Position numbers and translations under genes: made by a program. From Epiperipatus broadwayi (lineage: Eukaryota; Onychophora; Udeonychophora; Euonychophora; Peripatidae), in assembly GCA_028023455.1 (NCBI GenBank), contig JAQFVV010012405.1:4636953-4700952 (forward strand): a DNA stretch of 64,000 bases, read 5' to 3'. Under the pieces are notes generated by a model, which saw only the letters and a list, made by a program, of their open reading frames with translations, made no database searches and had not been told where the DNA came from. This document shows positions 9,909 through 21,589 of the stretch, in pieces (within the stretch, counting starts at the first letter, position 1; the number at the start of each line of letters is the position of its first letter).

Positions 9909-10700
9909 CAAAGTCAGTATAAATTTTATATACTTATCTATGAAATACCTCCTAATTTCTCCACTTTTTTCAAACCACAAAGCTGATTAATGGTTTCCTT
10001 ATATTATGTATAGTCACAATAGATTAACTATGGAGTGGTTCACCATTGTCATGTGAGCAGCTTTATTAAATTCTTATTTATACCTTTTCTCTATCCAATA
10101 TTTTTATATTTTCCCAATTGAACATATATTCATTAGTACATACATGGTCTGCTATCTTAGACATGCTTGTTTTCTTTCCTAATCATCAGCTTGTCTTTTG
10201 CAAGCACTTTTCAATGGAATGACTGGTCTCACCAATATACATTTTCCCACTATTTACATAGTATTTCATAGATGCAGTTTTTTCTTTTTAGCATTTCAAG
10301 TTTAGGCTTTGTAGATATTAGAATTCCTTGTAGTGCGATATGGCTCTGGAAAGCTGTTTTAATGTTATACTGATTGCAGATTTTCCTTAATTTGTCTGCT
10401 ATTTTGTTGCCTATCATAAGTGTTTATTTTAAAGAGATTTTTCCAAATCACTGATTTCTGAACAAACTTCATTGCTCTGTATCATAGTGATAGTATAACT
10501 CTAGGTTTTATGTTTTCTGGTATGATTGAATGTATAGGCTAAGCATTTTTCTGTATATGTGGGTTTTCTGTAAACTATAGTTTTGATTTTGCAATGATAA
10601 AGTCTTGTCAGAAGAACATCTAAGCTATTGGTATTAATTTGCTTGCATTCCCAAATCAATGAGTGTTTTAAAAGCATAGGTAAATCATCTATGCTTAAAG
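9909..10700 (-). mobile_element. Penelope-like retroelement copy B, RT C-terminus plus GIY-YIG endonuclease
   Basis: Minus-strand reading from about 10650 gives SLDVLLTR and KTIVYRKPTYTEKCLAY. This is the FLDV ... RKPTHTD-like end of the PLE reverse transcriptase (10628-10520). It continues with a linker (IADKLRKICNQYNIKTAF) to SGKMYIGETSHSIEKCLQ at about 10255-10200, the GIY-YIG nuclease core in which the YIG triad survives. Then come SKIADHVC (near 10147-10165) and MFNWENIKILDREKR. This is the order known for PLE proteins: RT, then endonuclease that nicks target DNA. Stops and frameshifts are frequent, and the N-terminal part and most of the RT are absent (5' truncation), so the copy is dead. 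It is followed by the tRNA-like tail. Confidence 0.85.
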
Positions 10701-10719
10701 CTTATTTTTATATAATTCA

Positions 10720-11104
10720 GGACTTGATTCTATTTAGAGCATAATTCAAATCACAAATTATTTATACAAATTTGATGAGAGTGTATGCAAATTAATATCA
10801 ATAGCCCATGTCTGAAAGATTGGTTTCCTCTCGCATAATTTACACAGATAGATCATTATTATTAATGAAATAATGAAATTCTTATATGCATACCATAAAT
10901 ATAATTTACAAATTGGATTTCTGGAGTTATTTAGCTTATTTCCATATGGTTATATAAATAATAAACTATTATACTATTTTTGGGTTTATGTAGCATAGAC
11001 GTTTGGCAGAAACTCACCAAGAATTAACAAGAAGAATTAATGTTTTATTACATTTTCAAGAATAATACAATAGATATAAAATAGGTATAAGTAATAACAT
11101 AAAA
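10720..11104. other. AT-rich sequence without recognised feature
   Basis: No motif or repeat is recognised between the PLE and the hAT-type element. Confidence 0.5.
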
Positions 11105-11347
11105 CAGTGGTGTACAATCTTTTTATACTTGTGACCTCCATACTCAGACTGAAATTTTACATACATGCCCCATTATATGTTGTTACTACATTACAAGCAA
11201 AGTCATTTTACCACATATATATATATATATCTTTATATTTTATTTCAGTACATATGGTTTGATATAAAATCTTAGAAAAAAACTGCATATTGCCCAATAT
11301 GAGAACTCAAAAGTGAAGGGTCATGACCCAAAGGTTGTGCACAGCTG
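11105..11347. mobile_element. Non-autonomous hAT-type element, 243 bp
   Basis: The left end CAGTGGTGTACAATC and the right end GGTTGTGCACAGCTG (reverse complement CAGCTGTGCACAACC) form imperfect terminal inverted repeats. Just inside, 'tatacttgtgacc' on the left faces 'gggtcatgaccc' on the right, the usual second inverted block of many hAT MITEs (CAGTGGT..AACC..GTGACC). No ORF is present. The 8-bp flanks acataaaa and atatagat match only partly, so the insertion is older than the one at 1228. A (TA)n patch lies near 11215-11231. Confidence 0.75.
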
Positions 11348-11827
11348 ATATAGATTATAAATAGAAAATAATTGTGGCAAATTGCTCAAAAAATCACTTA
11401 TTGAATAACAGGGTCACATGATGGGATACTTTATTGGACTTGGAGAGGTAATGATTAAATAATACATTAGCCTACTACACCTGTGGTATCTGATAGTAAA
11501 AATTTCTCATTAAAGTTAAAAAAATTTTTAGATGGATCCATAATTACCATAGCCAGTGTAATGAATCATCCTGTTACTTTTTTTTTTACCAAAAAGTAAA
11601 GGTTCTAGAATAATCCAAACTAGGGAGAAAAGTATTGATACATTTTCTATTTAGAAAAATGGCTGTCCTATAGGAGCAGTGATCACATGACATGCTTTTT
11701 AATTTAAAGGCCTGCATAGTTTGACTCAAAAGTTACGAGTTGTCAGATTCTGGATCTCAAATTTCATGAATCACAGCTTCACCTCTGTCACTTTCTAGAC
11801 TCGAACTTTCATCAAATCCTGATCAAT
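11348..11827. other. AT-rich sequence without recognised feature
   Basis: Nothing supportable is seen. The stretch 11708-11825 is somewhat more GC-rich but shows no motif. Confidence 0.45.
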
Positions 11828-11840
11828 AAACCATTTAATT

Positions 11841-11953
11841 TTTTTTCCCCCATATGTCATAGCATCGGCCAGGACGCGAACCCACAACCATCTGCAACCA
11901 ACTACTTGCTTTGTAAGGCGGCTGCGATAACATTTCGGCTAACAACGCTTGAC
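11841..11953 (-). mobile_element. tRNA-derived SINE, minus strand
   Basis: On the minus strand the element starts gtcaagcgttgttagccga. It carries a B-box 'gtgggttcgcgtcctggcc' and ends 'gatgctatgacatatg' followed by a homopolymer. The layout matches the copies at 13493, 17962, 51094 and 51314. Imperfect target duplications flank it: aaaccatttaatttt from 11828 and aaacatttgatttt from 11954. The A-box region is degenerate. Confidence 0.8.
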
Positions 11954-11969
11954 AAACATTTGATTTTTT

Positions 11970-13315
11970 TTTAAAATTAAAAATAATAATTATACAGCCT
12001 ATCATTTGAATGGTTAAGAATTAAAACGGGAAGTCATGCATCCAACTGATAGTTTTATTCAGTAAACCAAACTGATTTTTTTTTTTTGCTTTTACTCAGG
12101 AGTTAAGTTATGCTGAATTAAGATGGGCAATAGGTTAATGATTTTATATTAGTACATATAAAAAATATTTTTAAATACAAACATGAAATGATAAATAGAA
12201 ATATTTGATTCCTTCTTTACAACTTCAAATTCAAACTATATAAAAGTCGTTTTAAAAATAAAGTTTCGGTCTTGAGAAGTGAACTCTGATTATCAAACAA
12301 AAAATCATTTAGGTTTGGATATTTGCAGTGAATTTTTTAGAGATATTTGTTTAATGTTTTCTTGTACTCTTTTAATATCAATTGTTGTTTTCTGAACTTG
12401 TTTTCAGAAAGTAAAATAGAAGGCAGTAGCCACATTCCAAGTAATTGTCAAATAAAATGTCGTCGCCAATATAAATAATTTATCAAAAAAAAATTTGAAC
12501 AAGTTTTTTTTTTTTAAAAAAAAAAATTAAATATTACTAGGAAAAAAATGTAAAAAAAAATTTTTCCCCCAAAATTAAAAAAAAAAAAATCAGCAGTCTT
12601 TTCCTGTATTTTTTTTTTTTTAAAAAAAACTTTCTGGTTAATAGATCAAAGAAATAATCTTTAGTCACTAAGTTTAAAGAATAAATCCAAAATTGCTGAT
12701 GGTAAAATAGATATTCTTAGCTGTTTATCAACTATTGAAAAACTTATGACTGGAGACAACTTTCATTGTTTTGAAAATACAACTCTTTGTGTGGGGTATT
12801 GATGAAAATCCATTCACGCTCTACAAATTTATAATTTTGAAATAATTTTTTATTCGTACATTATTTAAAGCTTTAGATGATATTGATCACTTTATACTTG
12901 TATATATAATCAATTATCCACTGCAAGACGTAGTCTCTTCATCAACTCTGCACAAGTGTTGAAGAATATTGGAGACAGATACCCATCAGGCTCCTGTTAA
13001 GAGGGGTTTTCTTTCTTACTTTATCCTGAGTTAAAAATAACTAAGATATTCATCTACCAATTAATATTAGCTGTTTGGATTGGTTGGGATGCCTAGTTTA
13101 CTAGGAAACTTAATTTATCTTAAAATTTTGGCACTTAATGTAGTGAATGAGTGTGGCGCCGCACCTTCCTACCACTATATCGCCAAACCTTTTGTTTATA
13201 TGCATGTGTGTGTGTGTGTGCAATGTTTAACATAACATAATTATGAAATTATTACAGCAGTTGACAACCCTATGAATATAGCTCTTTTTTGACAAATTAT
13301 AGGAGTCTATTTAAA
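11970..13315. other. AT-rich stretch with A/T homopolymer cluster
   Basis: Between about 12485 and 12630 there are repeated runs of A8-A13 and T9-T14 that can pair with each other. A short CA/TG run lies at 13205-13220. I see no gene. Confidence 0.6.
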
Positions 13316-13700
13316 AGCTTATTTATCTCATCATCATCATCGCTTTTAACCATTACTGATCTATTTTCAGGATGGTCTTCCCAAGTTTGTTTTTTTTCAT
13401 CTGCATCTTACACTGTCACAATTTCTTTATTTCACCTATCCAACTTACATGTGGCCTCTATAAGCCTTTTACAACCTTTTGAGATACAGTTTAGCATTGT
13501 TAGCCAAGAGGTCGTCGCATCTTCCTTGCAAGCAAGTAGTTGGTTGCAGACGATTGTGGGTTCACCTCCCGGCCGATGCTATGACATATGCCCAAAGATA
13601 GCTCCATTTCTATCTGTTATTGATGTCAATGCTACCCATTTGTTTTTCTAAGTATTTTGTTTTCAATTTCTTCTTGTTATTCCCAATATACATCTCTTCA
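13316..13700 (-). mobile_element. LINE-B 3' tail interrupted by a SINE
   Basis: The plus-strand pattern parallels 4432-4612 and 33735-34140: a catcatcatc run, then 'ctcaagtt'-like, 'cacctatccaacttacatgtgg' and 'cttttacaacctttt'. On the minus strand this is the LINE C-terminal end followed by a GATGATGATG tail. The similarity stops at 13490 and resumes after 13600, where 13601-13690 resembles 33940-34060 (ttttcaatttctt, atacatctyttcata). The gap is filled by the SINE at 13493-13590. The copy is full of stops. Confidence 0.6.
13493..13590 (+). mobile_element. tRNA-derived SINE nested in LINE-B tail
   Basis: It starts agcattgttagccaagaggt (A-box region), carries 'gcaagtagttggttgcagacg' and the B-box 'gtgggttcacctcccggcc', and ends gatgctatgacatatg. 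It is the same family as 17962-18067. There is almost no A-tail left, and a target duplication is not evident. Confidence 0.8.
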
Positions 13701-15325
13701 TACATATTTTAGAAATTACAATAGGCTTCACTCTTACATGTCAAACATAAGTTACAAATATCAACCCTAAACAAACATGGTAGGTCAGAGATTCTCACTG
13801 CTGCATGTTTAAAATATATATAAAAAATGAAGTTGGAATATAATTTCTAGAAAATATAATATTGCGATAATTGAGTACAAAGTCAACCGCTAAAAATAGA
13901 TATTATCATAGATATGTACAAAGAATATTCTAAAATATATTTGTAAAGTCTGTATCAAGGAATAAGTAAAATATGACATTTTCTGACCTAATAAAGAATC
14001 AATAATAATCATTTAAGTTCTTATTGAAAAACCGTTATTATGAATAAGTGTTTGCTACAAAATGTACAGCTTATAGATTAAATTTGTATAATAATGTACT
14101 ATAATAACTAGGGGATCAGGAATTCAAACTATGACACAGACAAAAAAGGTATATACAGTGTATTACACCTTCAAGATATGAAAATTATATTAAGGGTTAG
14201 TGATAATGCTTATTTTTCACATGAAAGTACATAAAAATAAATATAAGGTACATTGATCATCATCAAAATAATGGACCTTCTCTAGTTTAGTATCTAATAA
14301 GAGATCACTACCACTTTATTTTTAGCCTACAATCCTCTATTTTTTATAATCATAACTCTGAATTTTGGCATAGTATCTGTGATCTTAGTTGTGGATAATT
14401 ATTAAAACGTAGAATCATCATATATATCTCTTAAGATGAAATATAAAATGACTTTAATAATAACTCAATGTGAGAAAAACGATAATATAAAAATCCTACA
14501 ATGTTTATATATAAAACAGTGAAATTAGCAGGTGATATGATAATTAATGCTCATATATGGATCTTGGCTAACTATGTCCTGGATTTGCAATTTCACCTAA
14601 GAATTACTAACCATCTTACTAATCCCTCCAATAAAAAAATATAAAAGTCATAAGTATTTCCCAACCAGTAGTTAAAGCATTCTGAATATCAAAATTTAGA
14701 TTTTATACATAATAAATTGTAATATTTAAACAGCATTAAACTGTTGAACATGCGCTTTGGATTTTAAGTATAAAATGAATGAATACTAACACTTCAAACA
14801 CATGATAAAGTCTTTGGAAAAGATAGAATAAATTGTAGTAATTTTTATCATTAATATATATAATTATAAATATAGTAAAAAATATATATGTTGTAAGCTT
14901 TTATAATAAAATAATTCTCACTAGTTTATTTTTTAATCATTTAGTACAGCTGTAATGCATCTTATTTGATTCATGGTTTCAAATCTAATATTTCTAAGCT
15001 AATGCTTCTTATTGCATACAAGTTGCAATTTAACTATAAATCTGTACATGGTTGCCAATCAACTTCCCACGGCAATATGTTTTCTCCCATTTTTAGACTT
15101 ACAAGTCATGATGTTCTTATTATGGCATAGAACAAATGAAAGGTATTTTTAACATGCATACAGAACATTTTTTCTTTTTGTTCAGCATCCATTTTGACAA
15201 TATTTTGTTCATAATTACTACTTCCCAATGTAGTTTATATTTGGGTTTTCCTTGATCAGACAAACCCATAGCTGCCTCACAATTTTGTCTTAATATTTAT
15301 TTTTATTTAGTTATACAAAGAATTG
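13701..15325. other. AT-rich sequence without recognised feature
   Basis: No ORF, RNA or repeat can be supported in this stretch. Confidence 0.5.
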
Positions 15326-15327
15326 GA

Positions 15328-15530
15328 TTTACATGAATCCTTAGGAATAATGACTAATAAAAATTTGAGAAAGCCTTTTAGACCTTACCCTCTGCTTACA
15401 TCATTACTACCTCCCATGAATCTATGAATCCATAGGAATAATGACTAATGAAAAATTGAGCAAATCTTCAATCCTTTTAGACCTTACCCCCTGCTTACAT
15501 CATTACTACCTCCCATGAATCTATAAATCA
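15328..15530. repeat. Tandem duplication, period about 100 bp
   Basis: Two adjacent units share 'ggaataatgactaat', 'ccttttagaccttaccc', 'ctgcttacatcattactac' and 'ctcccatgaatctat'. The second unit (about 15427-15530) holds an extra 12 bases or so before 'ccttttag'. Identity is high, so the duplication is recent compared with other repeats here. Confidence 0.8.
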
Positions 15531-15865
15531 ATGGTTTGTTTTCCAAACTGCATTAAGATATTTTTCAATTAATTTTAATCCAAGTAATTTATTTATTGTC
15601 AAATTTTGATTAAATTTTGTAGAACTCAGTTATTTTTGTTTACATACTTATATTGTATAACCTTACTATATTAAGATTATACAACATTCGAATAATAAAT
15701 TGTATAGCATGGCCTTAAATTAATTCCAAACATGATTTAATATTTTTTTAAATTTTGGAATATTTTTTGGCAACTATACCATTACTGAACCAAACTATAT
15801 ATTATATAATAAATCTATGTCTACACCTAAAAAATACTCTTCCTCCTTTCCATATTTAAAATGGG

Positions 15866-16066
15866 CAAAACTCACTATATATATTTTGCCACACACAGCA
15901 GTAGGGCCACCCTGTGCCAACCAGAGTAATCAATGGATGCCAGAAGGCTTGTGCATAAAATCCCCGTCTAGTGCCTACTCATTCAATATCCCCAGACTAG
16001 TTTTTGACTTATGGTCTTTGTCAGTGAGGAGCATTCAATCTGAGAGCATTGCACCTAGATCTTAGT
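15866..16066. repeat. R1 dispersed repeat, truncated copy
   Basis: It matches the copies at 17056-17397 and 52308-52590 from 'gggcaaaactcactatatat' through 'ccaaccagagtaatcaatgg', 'gccagaaggcttgtgcataaa' and 'gcacctagatcttag', then stops. The last 120 bp or so of the family is missing. An 82-codon open frame inside is not shared as a conserved frame and is not a gene. Confidence 0.8.
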
Positions 16067-17055
16067 TTATAAATGATTAATTCAGTAGCTTTACTAGTAC
16101 AGAATACAAAATTATGCCATAACAAATTTAAAATTTGTATACTCTATCTCTAGGTATAAAAAGTTCCAGTAGTTATATATTCTTCTCTCTCTCTGTCTTG
16201 ATTTAATCAAAGGTGTCAAAGATCTGTGACACCATTCATCACTAAACATCTATTGCTAAACCAAATATATAAGAGATACAAATCCTATTTTATACATTAG
16301 TTTCATTTACAATATTTTGATTATGCATTTCATAAATCTGAAGAGCCACAGTAACTCTTAGACCAATAATATGTTTTATTTCCTACTATCTGGTTTTTAT
16401 AATTTACAATCCCTCTGTAATATAATATCTTAGTTTGTTTAAAATATACTACTACACAGTAAATAGCAGTTATATTATTTAGAAAACTAAAATTCAACCC
16501 TTTAGTCCTTGAATATTTTTATAGTAAATACTTTTCTTAAATGTATTTTATATCTTTCCTAGCCTATGTGGCGCTACGATCACTATATATATATAAAGTA
16601 TAAGCTTATTATTTCTTAAAGAAAAAGCTTGTTAATTGTAAAGGGGTCTTCAAATAGAATATTATAATTCAAACATTAAGAAAATGTTTGATCCTATCAT
16701 TGGCAGATGGTCATTGCTTGCTACCCAAGGCAGAATGATCTTTAGTATTGAAAAATTAATCTTCAGTATTAAAACTATATTACAAAATCAATGTTAAAAT
16801 GTATAACTTAAAATTGAGAGTGAAAAATCCAATTTTATCATTACTGCAAAAGTATAGTTTAGTTGATAACATGTGCTAATATTATATTAAGAAAGATCGA
16901 CAGATGTTTATTAAATATAGTTGTTTATATAGTAATATTTTAAAATGTAAACATATTTTCAAAATATAAAATGTTTGAAAGTGTTCTAGACCCATTTTTT
17001 CAGATTTGTAACACTCGCTGCTACTGTACTCAAACAAAATAGTTTACTTCATTAA
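16067..17055. other. AT-rich sequence without recognised feature
   Basis: A short CT run lies at 16182-16195 and a TA tract at 16583-16595. Nothing else is seen. Confidence 0.5.
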
Positions 17056-17397
17056 ACAAGCAAAACTCTTCATACAGTAGCGCCTTCATGTGCCAACCAG
17101 AGTAATCAATGGATGCCAGAAGGTTTGTGCATAAAATCCCCATCTAATACCTACTCATTTGATATCCCCCAGATTAGTTTCTGGCTTATGACCATCAGTG
17201 AGGAGCCTTGGATCTGAGAGCACAGCACCTAGATCTTAGGATCTAATGTAACCTTTCAATGGCTACCTTTTATCTCTACTTAACTACAAAACTATTAGAA
17301 TAAAATTGAAAACACAATAATACTTTCAATCTGTTTAGTAACAGTTATGTGCTAGCATAAGAGATGGTAATCATGTGATGCTTAGTAATTTACTTCA
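17056..17397. repeat. R1 dispersed repeat, longest copy
   Basis: The copy begins 'aacaagcaaaactcttcata', contains the shared core 'accagagtaatcaatggatg', 'ccccagattagtttctggctt' and 'gagcacagcacctagatctt', and ends near 'tgatgcttagtaa'. The family has no ORF, no poly(A) and no obvious RNA polymerase III boxes. Its class is unknown to me. Confidence 0.8.
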
Positions 17398-17648
17398 TCG
17401 ATCCATCTTATACCAGTGTCTTTCTATATTTTTTGCACTTGCTGGGGATCAAATTTAATATTTCAATTGTTCATCTATTGCAATCTTTTCTATCACTATA
17501 CATCCAACCTAACTCCATTTTAATCCTTTCATTTTTTCAAGATGTTAATGATGTCTTTGCTTGGTTTTTTTAACTACATCGATATAAATTGATTATGTTT
17601 TACAGATAGAACACTTAAAGATTGATCAAAAAACAATTGACAAAATTT

Positions 17649-17654
17649 TTATAT

Positions 17655-17689
<35 letters not shown>

Positions 17690-17705
17690 CATATATATAT
17701 ATATC
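17649..17705. repeat. (TA)n microsatellite
   Basis: Three TA runs separated by 'ataatat' and 'tcatat' interruptions. The tract is self-complementary. Confidence 0.95.
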
Positions 17706-17961
17706 AAAATTTAAGAGAACAAATTGTTACTTATTATAAAAGCAGGGCAAATCAAAACTTGCTGAATTGTATAATGTTGAAGGACAACTGCATTTACTAT
17801 AGAAGAAGAATATCTGCTAGAACTAACTGTTGTCAAAAGTCAATGCTTATTAAGAAATCTGTTGGACATTATGATTGCAACAAAAACTAAAACAGTGAAA
17901 TACATGCCTGAAGTCTCAAAAATTTCCTAAAACTAAATATAACCCCCTCTATAAAAAAGTG

Positions 17962-18067
17962 TCAAGCATTGGTGGTTGAGAGGTCAGCACATCTGCCTTA
18001 CAAGCAGTTGTCCGGGGTTAGTGGGTTCGCTTCCTGGCCAATGCTATGACACATGAAAAAAAAATTT
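17962..18067 (+). mobile_element. tRNA-derived SINE with poly(A) and 9-bp TSD
   Basis: Best preserved member. The order is tcaag, gcattggtggttgagaggtc (A-box), an anticodon-like hairpin ctgccttacaagcag (stem CTGC/GCAG, 7-base loop), the B-box gtgggttcgcttcc, then ctggccaatgctatgacacatg and A9. The first and last tRNA parts, gcattgg (17966-17972) and ccaatgc (18038-18044), are perfect complements and would form an acceptor stem. The duplication aaaaaagtg at 17953-17961 and 18068-18076 marks the insertion. An extra 15 or so bases in the variable-arm region distinguishes it from a true tRNA gene. Confidence 0.88.
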
Positions 18068-18076
18068 AAAAAAGTG

Positions 18077-20520
18077 GTAATATCCAATCGAAAATGATAA
18101 TGTGTCAAGTATGAGAAATGGTAAATAGATAACAAGGGGCAGGTTATATGGACAACCAATAAATTTATACTTTTACTAACGACTTCACTAAGTTCAAATG
18201 TGGCAAATTATAAAACATTTGTAGGTGAATTGTAAATGTTACATTGAAAAGCATACCGGTTCTATTTTTTCATGACTTCTTTCAATATTGAGGCTTTTTT
18301 TCAATCATGTTTTCTATTTCCTAATTATTATAGTTTTAAATAATTTTTAATTTTCATTTTATCCATTTTAATCTTTCAAAAATATAGTCTAAAGAAATCA
18401 CTGCCCTCCCTCCATTCTTTTGTGATTTTTGTATCATACAAAAGCAAAGAATTAACAAGATGGGAGATACGGACTTTAGCATCCATTGACTACTCAAGCT
18501 TACACTAGATGTCTCTGAAGTATAGAGAAAACTATTTATAAATAATAAATTTTAATAAGACTTACTATAATTATAAATGCCTCCCAAAAAGTAAAAGATT
18601 TAAAAAAAAAAACTAATTGTTATTAAATAAATTATGAGGAAACTCTAACAAAGAATTGCGGCAACGTAATTTATTCTTGTTATAATATGCATATTTATTT
18701 TAAAGTTTGTCAATCTCAAGTAAAATTTGATTGACAGAAAGATATTTATTGATTTTTATAATAGAAAAGATATATCAATATTACCACTTATCTCTATTAC
18801 AATTTTTTGTACTAAAATTACTTTAAATTATTGATATCACCTAATTATATTTAGTAAAATAAATCTATAGTATGATAAATGAAATTACTTAAAAGACAAA
18901 AAAGACTTTTAGAAATTTAAATTGGCTAAAAATATTAATAATTAAGTTTTTATTTCCATTATAACAAACAATGTAATGTTATTTGTCAGTCTTTTAAATT
19001 ATCTGTGTTCAATTTATAGATTATATTCATTTTAATACACACCTTTGATATCCGTGCACAATTCATATAAATATATGCCTGTGTGTACGATTAAATGCTG
19101 TGCAAGGTTTTTTTTTAATCTAACATTATGCACGCACACATTCGTACAAAAAAATAAAAACAGCAATATATAGAATATTTGCTAATTTTTAAAATGGCAT
19201 ACAACTACATATACATATCGTTGCTTTTTATTTTTATTATTTAAAACAAGAAATATATATTTAAAGACTAAGATATTCAATATCTATTTGTACATCTACA
19301 AAAGTGTGTGTGCATATCTATTATTTTTCCTCTCTGGAATAATTCTTCTAATAGATATTATGCCCACCCAATTTCCTTATTGTTAAACACATGCATATTT
19401 TCTTTTGCATCACAAATTTACAAATGTGTGAGTACCACTACTTTATATATATACTAAAGATATAAAGAACGCATGGTCCAATTCTAAAACTGAGAAGCTA
19501 AAGTAAATTGCTTTATTTAAGAAGACAAGCATATGCTTAATTGCAGTATTCTACAATAACTATATTGTATCAAATACTATATTGCGATCATAATGAGTAA
19601 TGATAGATTGCTAGACATCACAAATGGCCAATTTATAGTGCTATATAATAACACCAAATGAACAATTTAATTGTTTAGGAATTAATGGAACGTTTAACAT
19701 GAGAAGTGTCAGGAATAGAGCCACAAACCAAAAATTTTGAGATCCAGCATGCAGAACTACAGTTTACTAAAAATGATTTAAAAGTGCTTTACAATATTAT
19801 ATATCCAATTGGATTGTTTCAATATGCCCAAACATTAGATATCATTCAATAAAAAATAGTTCTAAACAAGTATAGCCATTTTAAATCCAAACATAAAATA
19901 TCAAAAATAAAACCTATCAATGAATTTCAAATGCAAATAGAATGTCAAAAACTTTTATTGTCCCAAAACAAAATATTAGAGGTAATCTTTAATCATTTAC
20001 AGTAAATAAATTAGTTTGGCGCATTCATTGGGAGTAAAATTAAAGAGAAAAAAACATTAAGAAATTTTAGCAATGTTGAATTTATAATGAGAGATAAAAG
20101 ATTTATTCTTTAAATAATAAATAATTGAATAGTATATTGTTTTGAGTTCTCCAAGTGAAATTATCATCAATGATCTGTCTCCATTTTGTAAAGTTTACAA
20201 TTTCAAAAAGAAATGTCACACATAGAATAAAAAGATGATACAAATGCAATAAAAAATTTTGCTATATGTGACCAATAAATGAGCCGACTCAATACAGAAA
20301 TATCTACTAGGTATAGAAATTGACGTGTAAGGGGTGGTGCCATTATCATGATATTGATGCTTGAAGATTGCATTTTCAGGTAAATTCCTTTGATTATTAT
20401 TTAGTAATTATAGTATTATCTAATAATTTAAATAAAATTTTAATTTATAATTAATTTTATTTAAGCAATTGCGATGAAAAAATAAATAAAAGTTGTTTAT
20501 ATTAATTGAAAGTTAAAAAT
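18077..20520. other. AT-rich sequence without recognised feature
   Basis: Long AT-rich stretch with no ORF over 60 codons that I would trust and no repeat pair that I noticed. Confidence 0.5.
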
Positions 20521-20524
20521 ATTT

Positions 20525-20618
20525 TGTTATTACAAACTGTCCTGCCAGTCTAGCATGGATCAGCAGAAACCTTCTGCAGACTGGTGCCATTTCTCGGACC
20601 AAGGGTTGAAGACCACTG
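20525..20618 (-). mobile_element. One end of a hAT-type element
   Basis: Read on the minus strand the sequence starts at 20618 with CAGTGGTCTTCAACCC and continues ttggtccgagaaatggcacc, which resembles the terminal region of hAT elements (CAGTGGTC..CAACC..GGCACC). I could not find the opposite terminus or an 8-bp duplication, so the element is partial or rearranged. Confidence 0.55.
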
Positions 20619-20700
20619 TTATAGAGCATCTATCTGCCTTGGAATCAGCAGGTTCCAGGATGGATTCTAGCACTCACAAGTCTGGTGCTCAAACTTATTA
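20619..20700 (+). repeat. Partial tRNA-like segment
   Basis: The stretch 'agagcatctatctgccttgg' followed by 'aatcagcaggttccaggatg' and 'gattctagcactc' has the spacing of the tRNA D-arm end, anticodon arm and T-arm, but the A-box is cut off by the hAT-type end at 20618. Confidence 0.35.
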
Positions 20701-21088
20701 ACTCCCAAGCAATAAAAACAATATACATTTCTTTTTCATCAAAATATATTTTTATATAACACTAACATATTAGGATTGCTTTTTTTTTCAAAAAAATTGT
20801 TGACTTAGTAACCACATTTTCATAGTTCTCTTGAGTCACTAAATTCAACATGCATTTTCTACAAATTGTCTCAGATACTATTATTTTGGACTTGGGTTAT
20901 ATAACTTCTTTTTGGATCTTGTATAATTTTATGTTTATTCTAAACTAATTAGCCAATTCATTGCAAAAAAATAATGGTTTCTTCGCTCCTTCTTTCTAGT
21001 TGTCCTTCATTTATCATAACTTTTATATTTAAGCCAATAAACATCACATGATCACAATTTCTTATGCCTGCTTATAACTGTCATTAAA

Positions 21089-21131
21089 ACAGGCAAAACT
21101 CACTATACATATTGCCTGTTTTAATAACTTT
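21089..21131. repeat. Palindrome built from the R1 left end
   Basis: ttaaaacaggcaa at the left and ttgcctgttttaa at the right are perfect 13-base complements around actcactatacat. The left half plus the loop equals the left end of the R1 repeat (compare 29571-29595). This looks like an R1 copy reduced to its termini, or an inverted solo end. Confidence 0.6.
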
Positions 21132-21442
21132 TATATTCCTGTTTAGAAATCTATTATGAATATAAATCTTTCATTAAACACCTATATTTTTTCAATCATC
21201 CAGAATTATCCAGTGTTATTTTTTTTAACTAAAGAGTAATATTTTTTGATGATGCATTTAAATTGGACCACACTTTAGATAATCTGGTTTATGCATCTCA
21301 AATATCCTTGAACAATATGCTAAATGTCTAAAAAAATTCACACAATAAATTACAAAATGATACAGTTTCAAACAAATATGCTAAACAGTTTAGATATTGA
21401 TTCAATTGTTACTAATTTTTATCTTCTCTGAGCCAACATAAC

Positions 21443-21575
21443 ATCTGGTAAAATGAAAATACACACAGAAAAGGTAGTTCTTCAATAATATTTAGCTTTA
21501 TTATTCGCCTAGCATGTTCCCAATATATTTTTACTACATCATATCTGGCATTTGTGTATTTTCATTTTACCAGAT
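21443..21575. mobile_element. Candidate MITE with 23-bp perfect inverted termini
   Basis: atctggtaaaatgaaaatac plus aca at 21443-21465 is the exact reverse complement of 21553-21575. The enclosed 87 bp carries no ORF. I see no unambiguous target duplication, so a chance or other inverted duplication cannot be excluded. Confidence 0.55.
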
Positions 21576-21589
21576 ATTTATATATTGAT

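Noticed and set aside
13289-13651. 120-codon plus-strand open frame
   Set aside because: It is antisense to a LINE-B tail and crosses the nested SINE, so it joins unrelated sequences.
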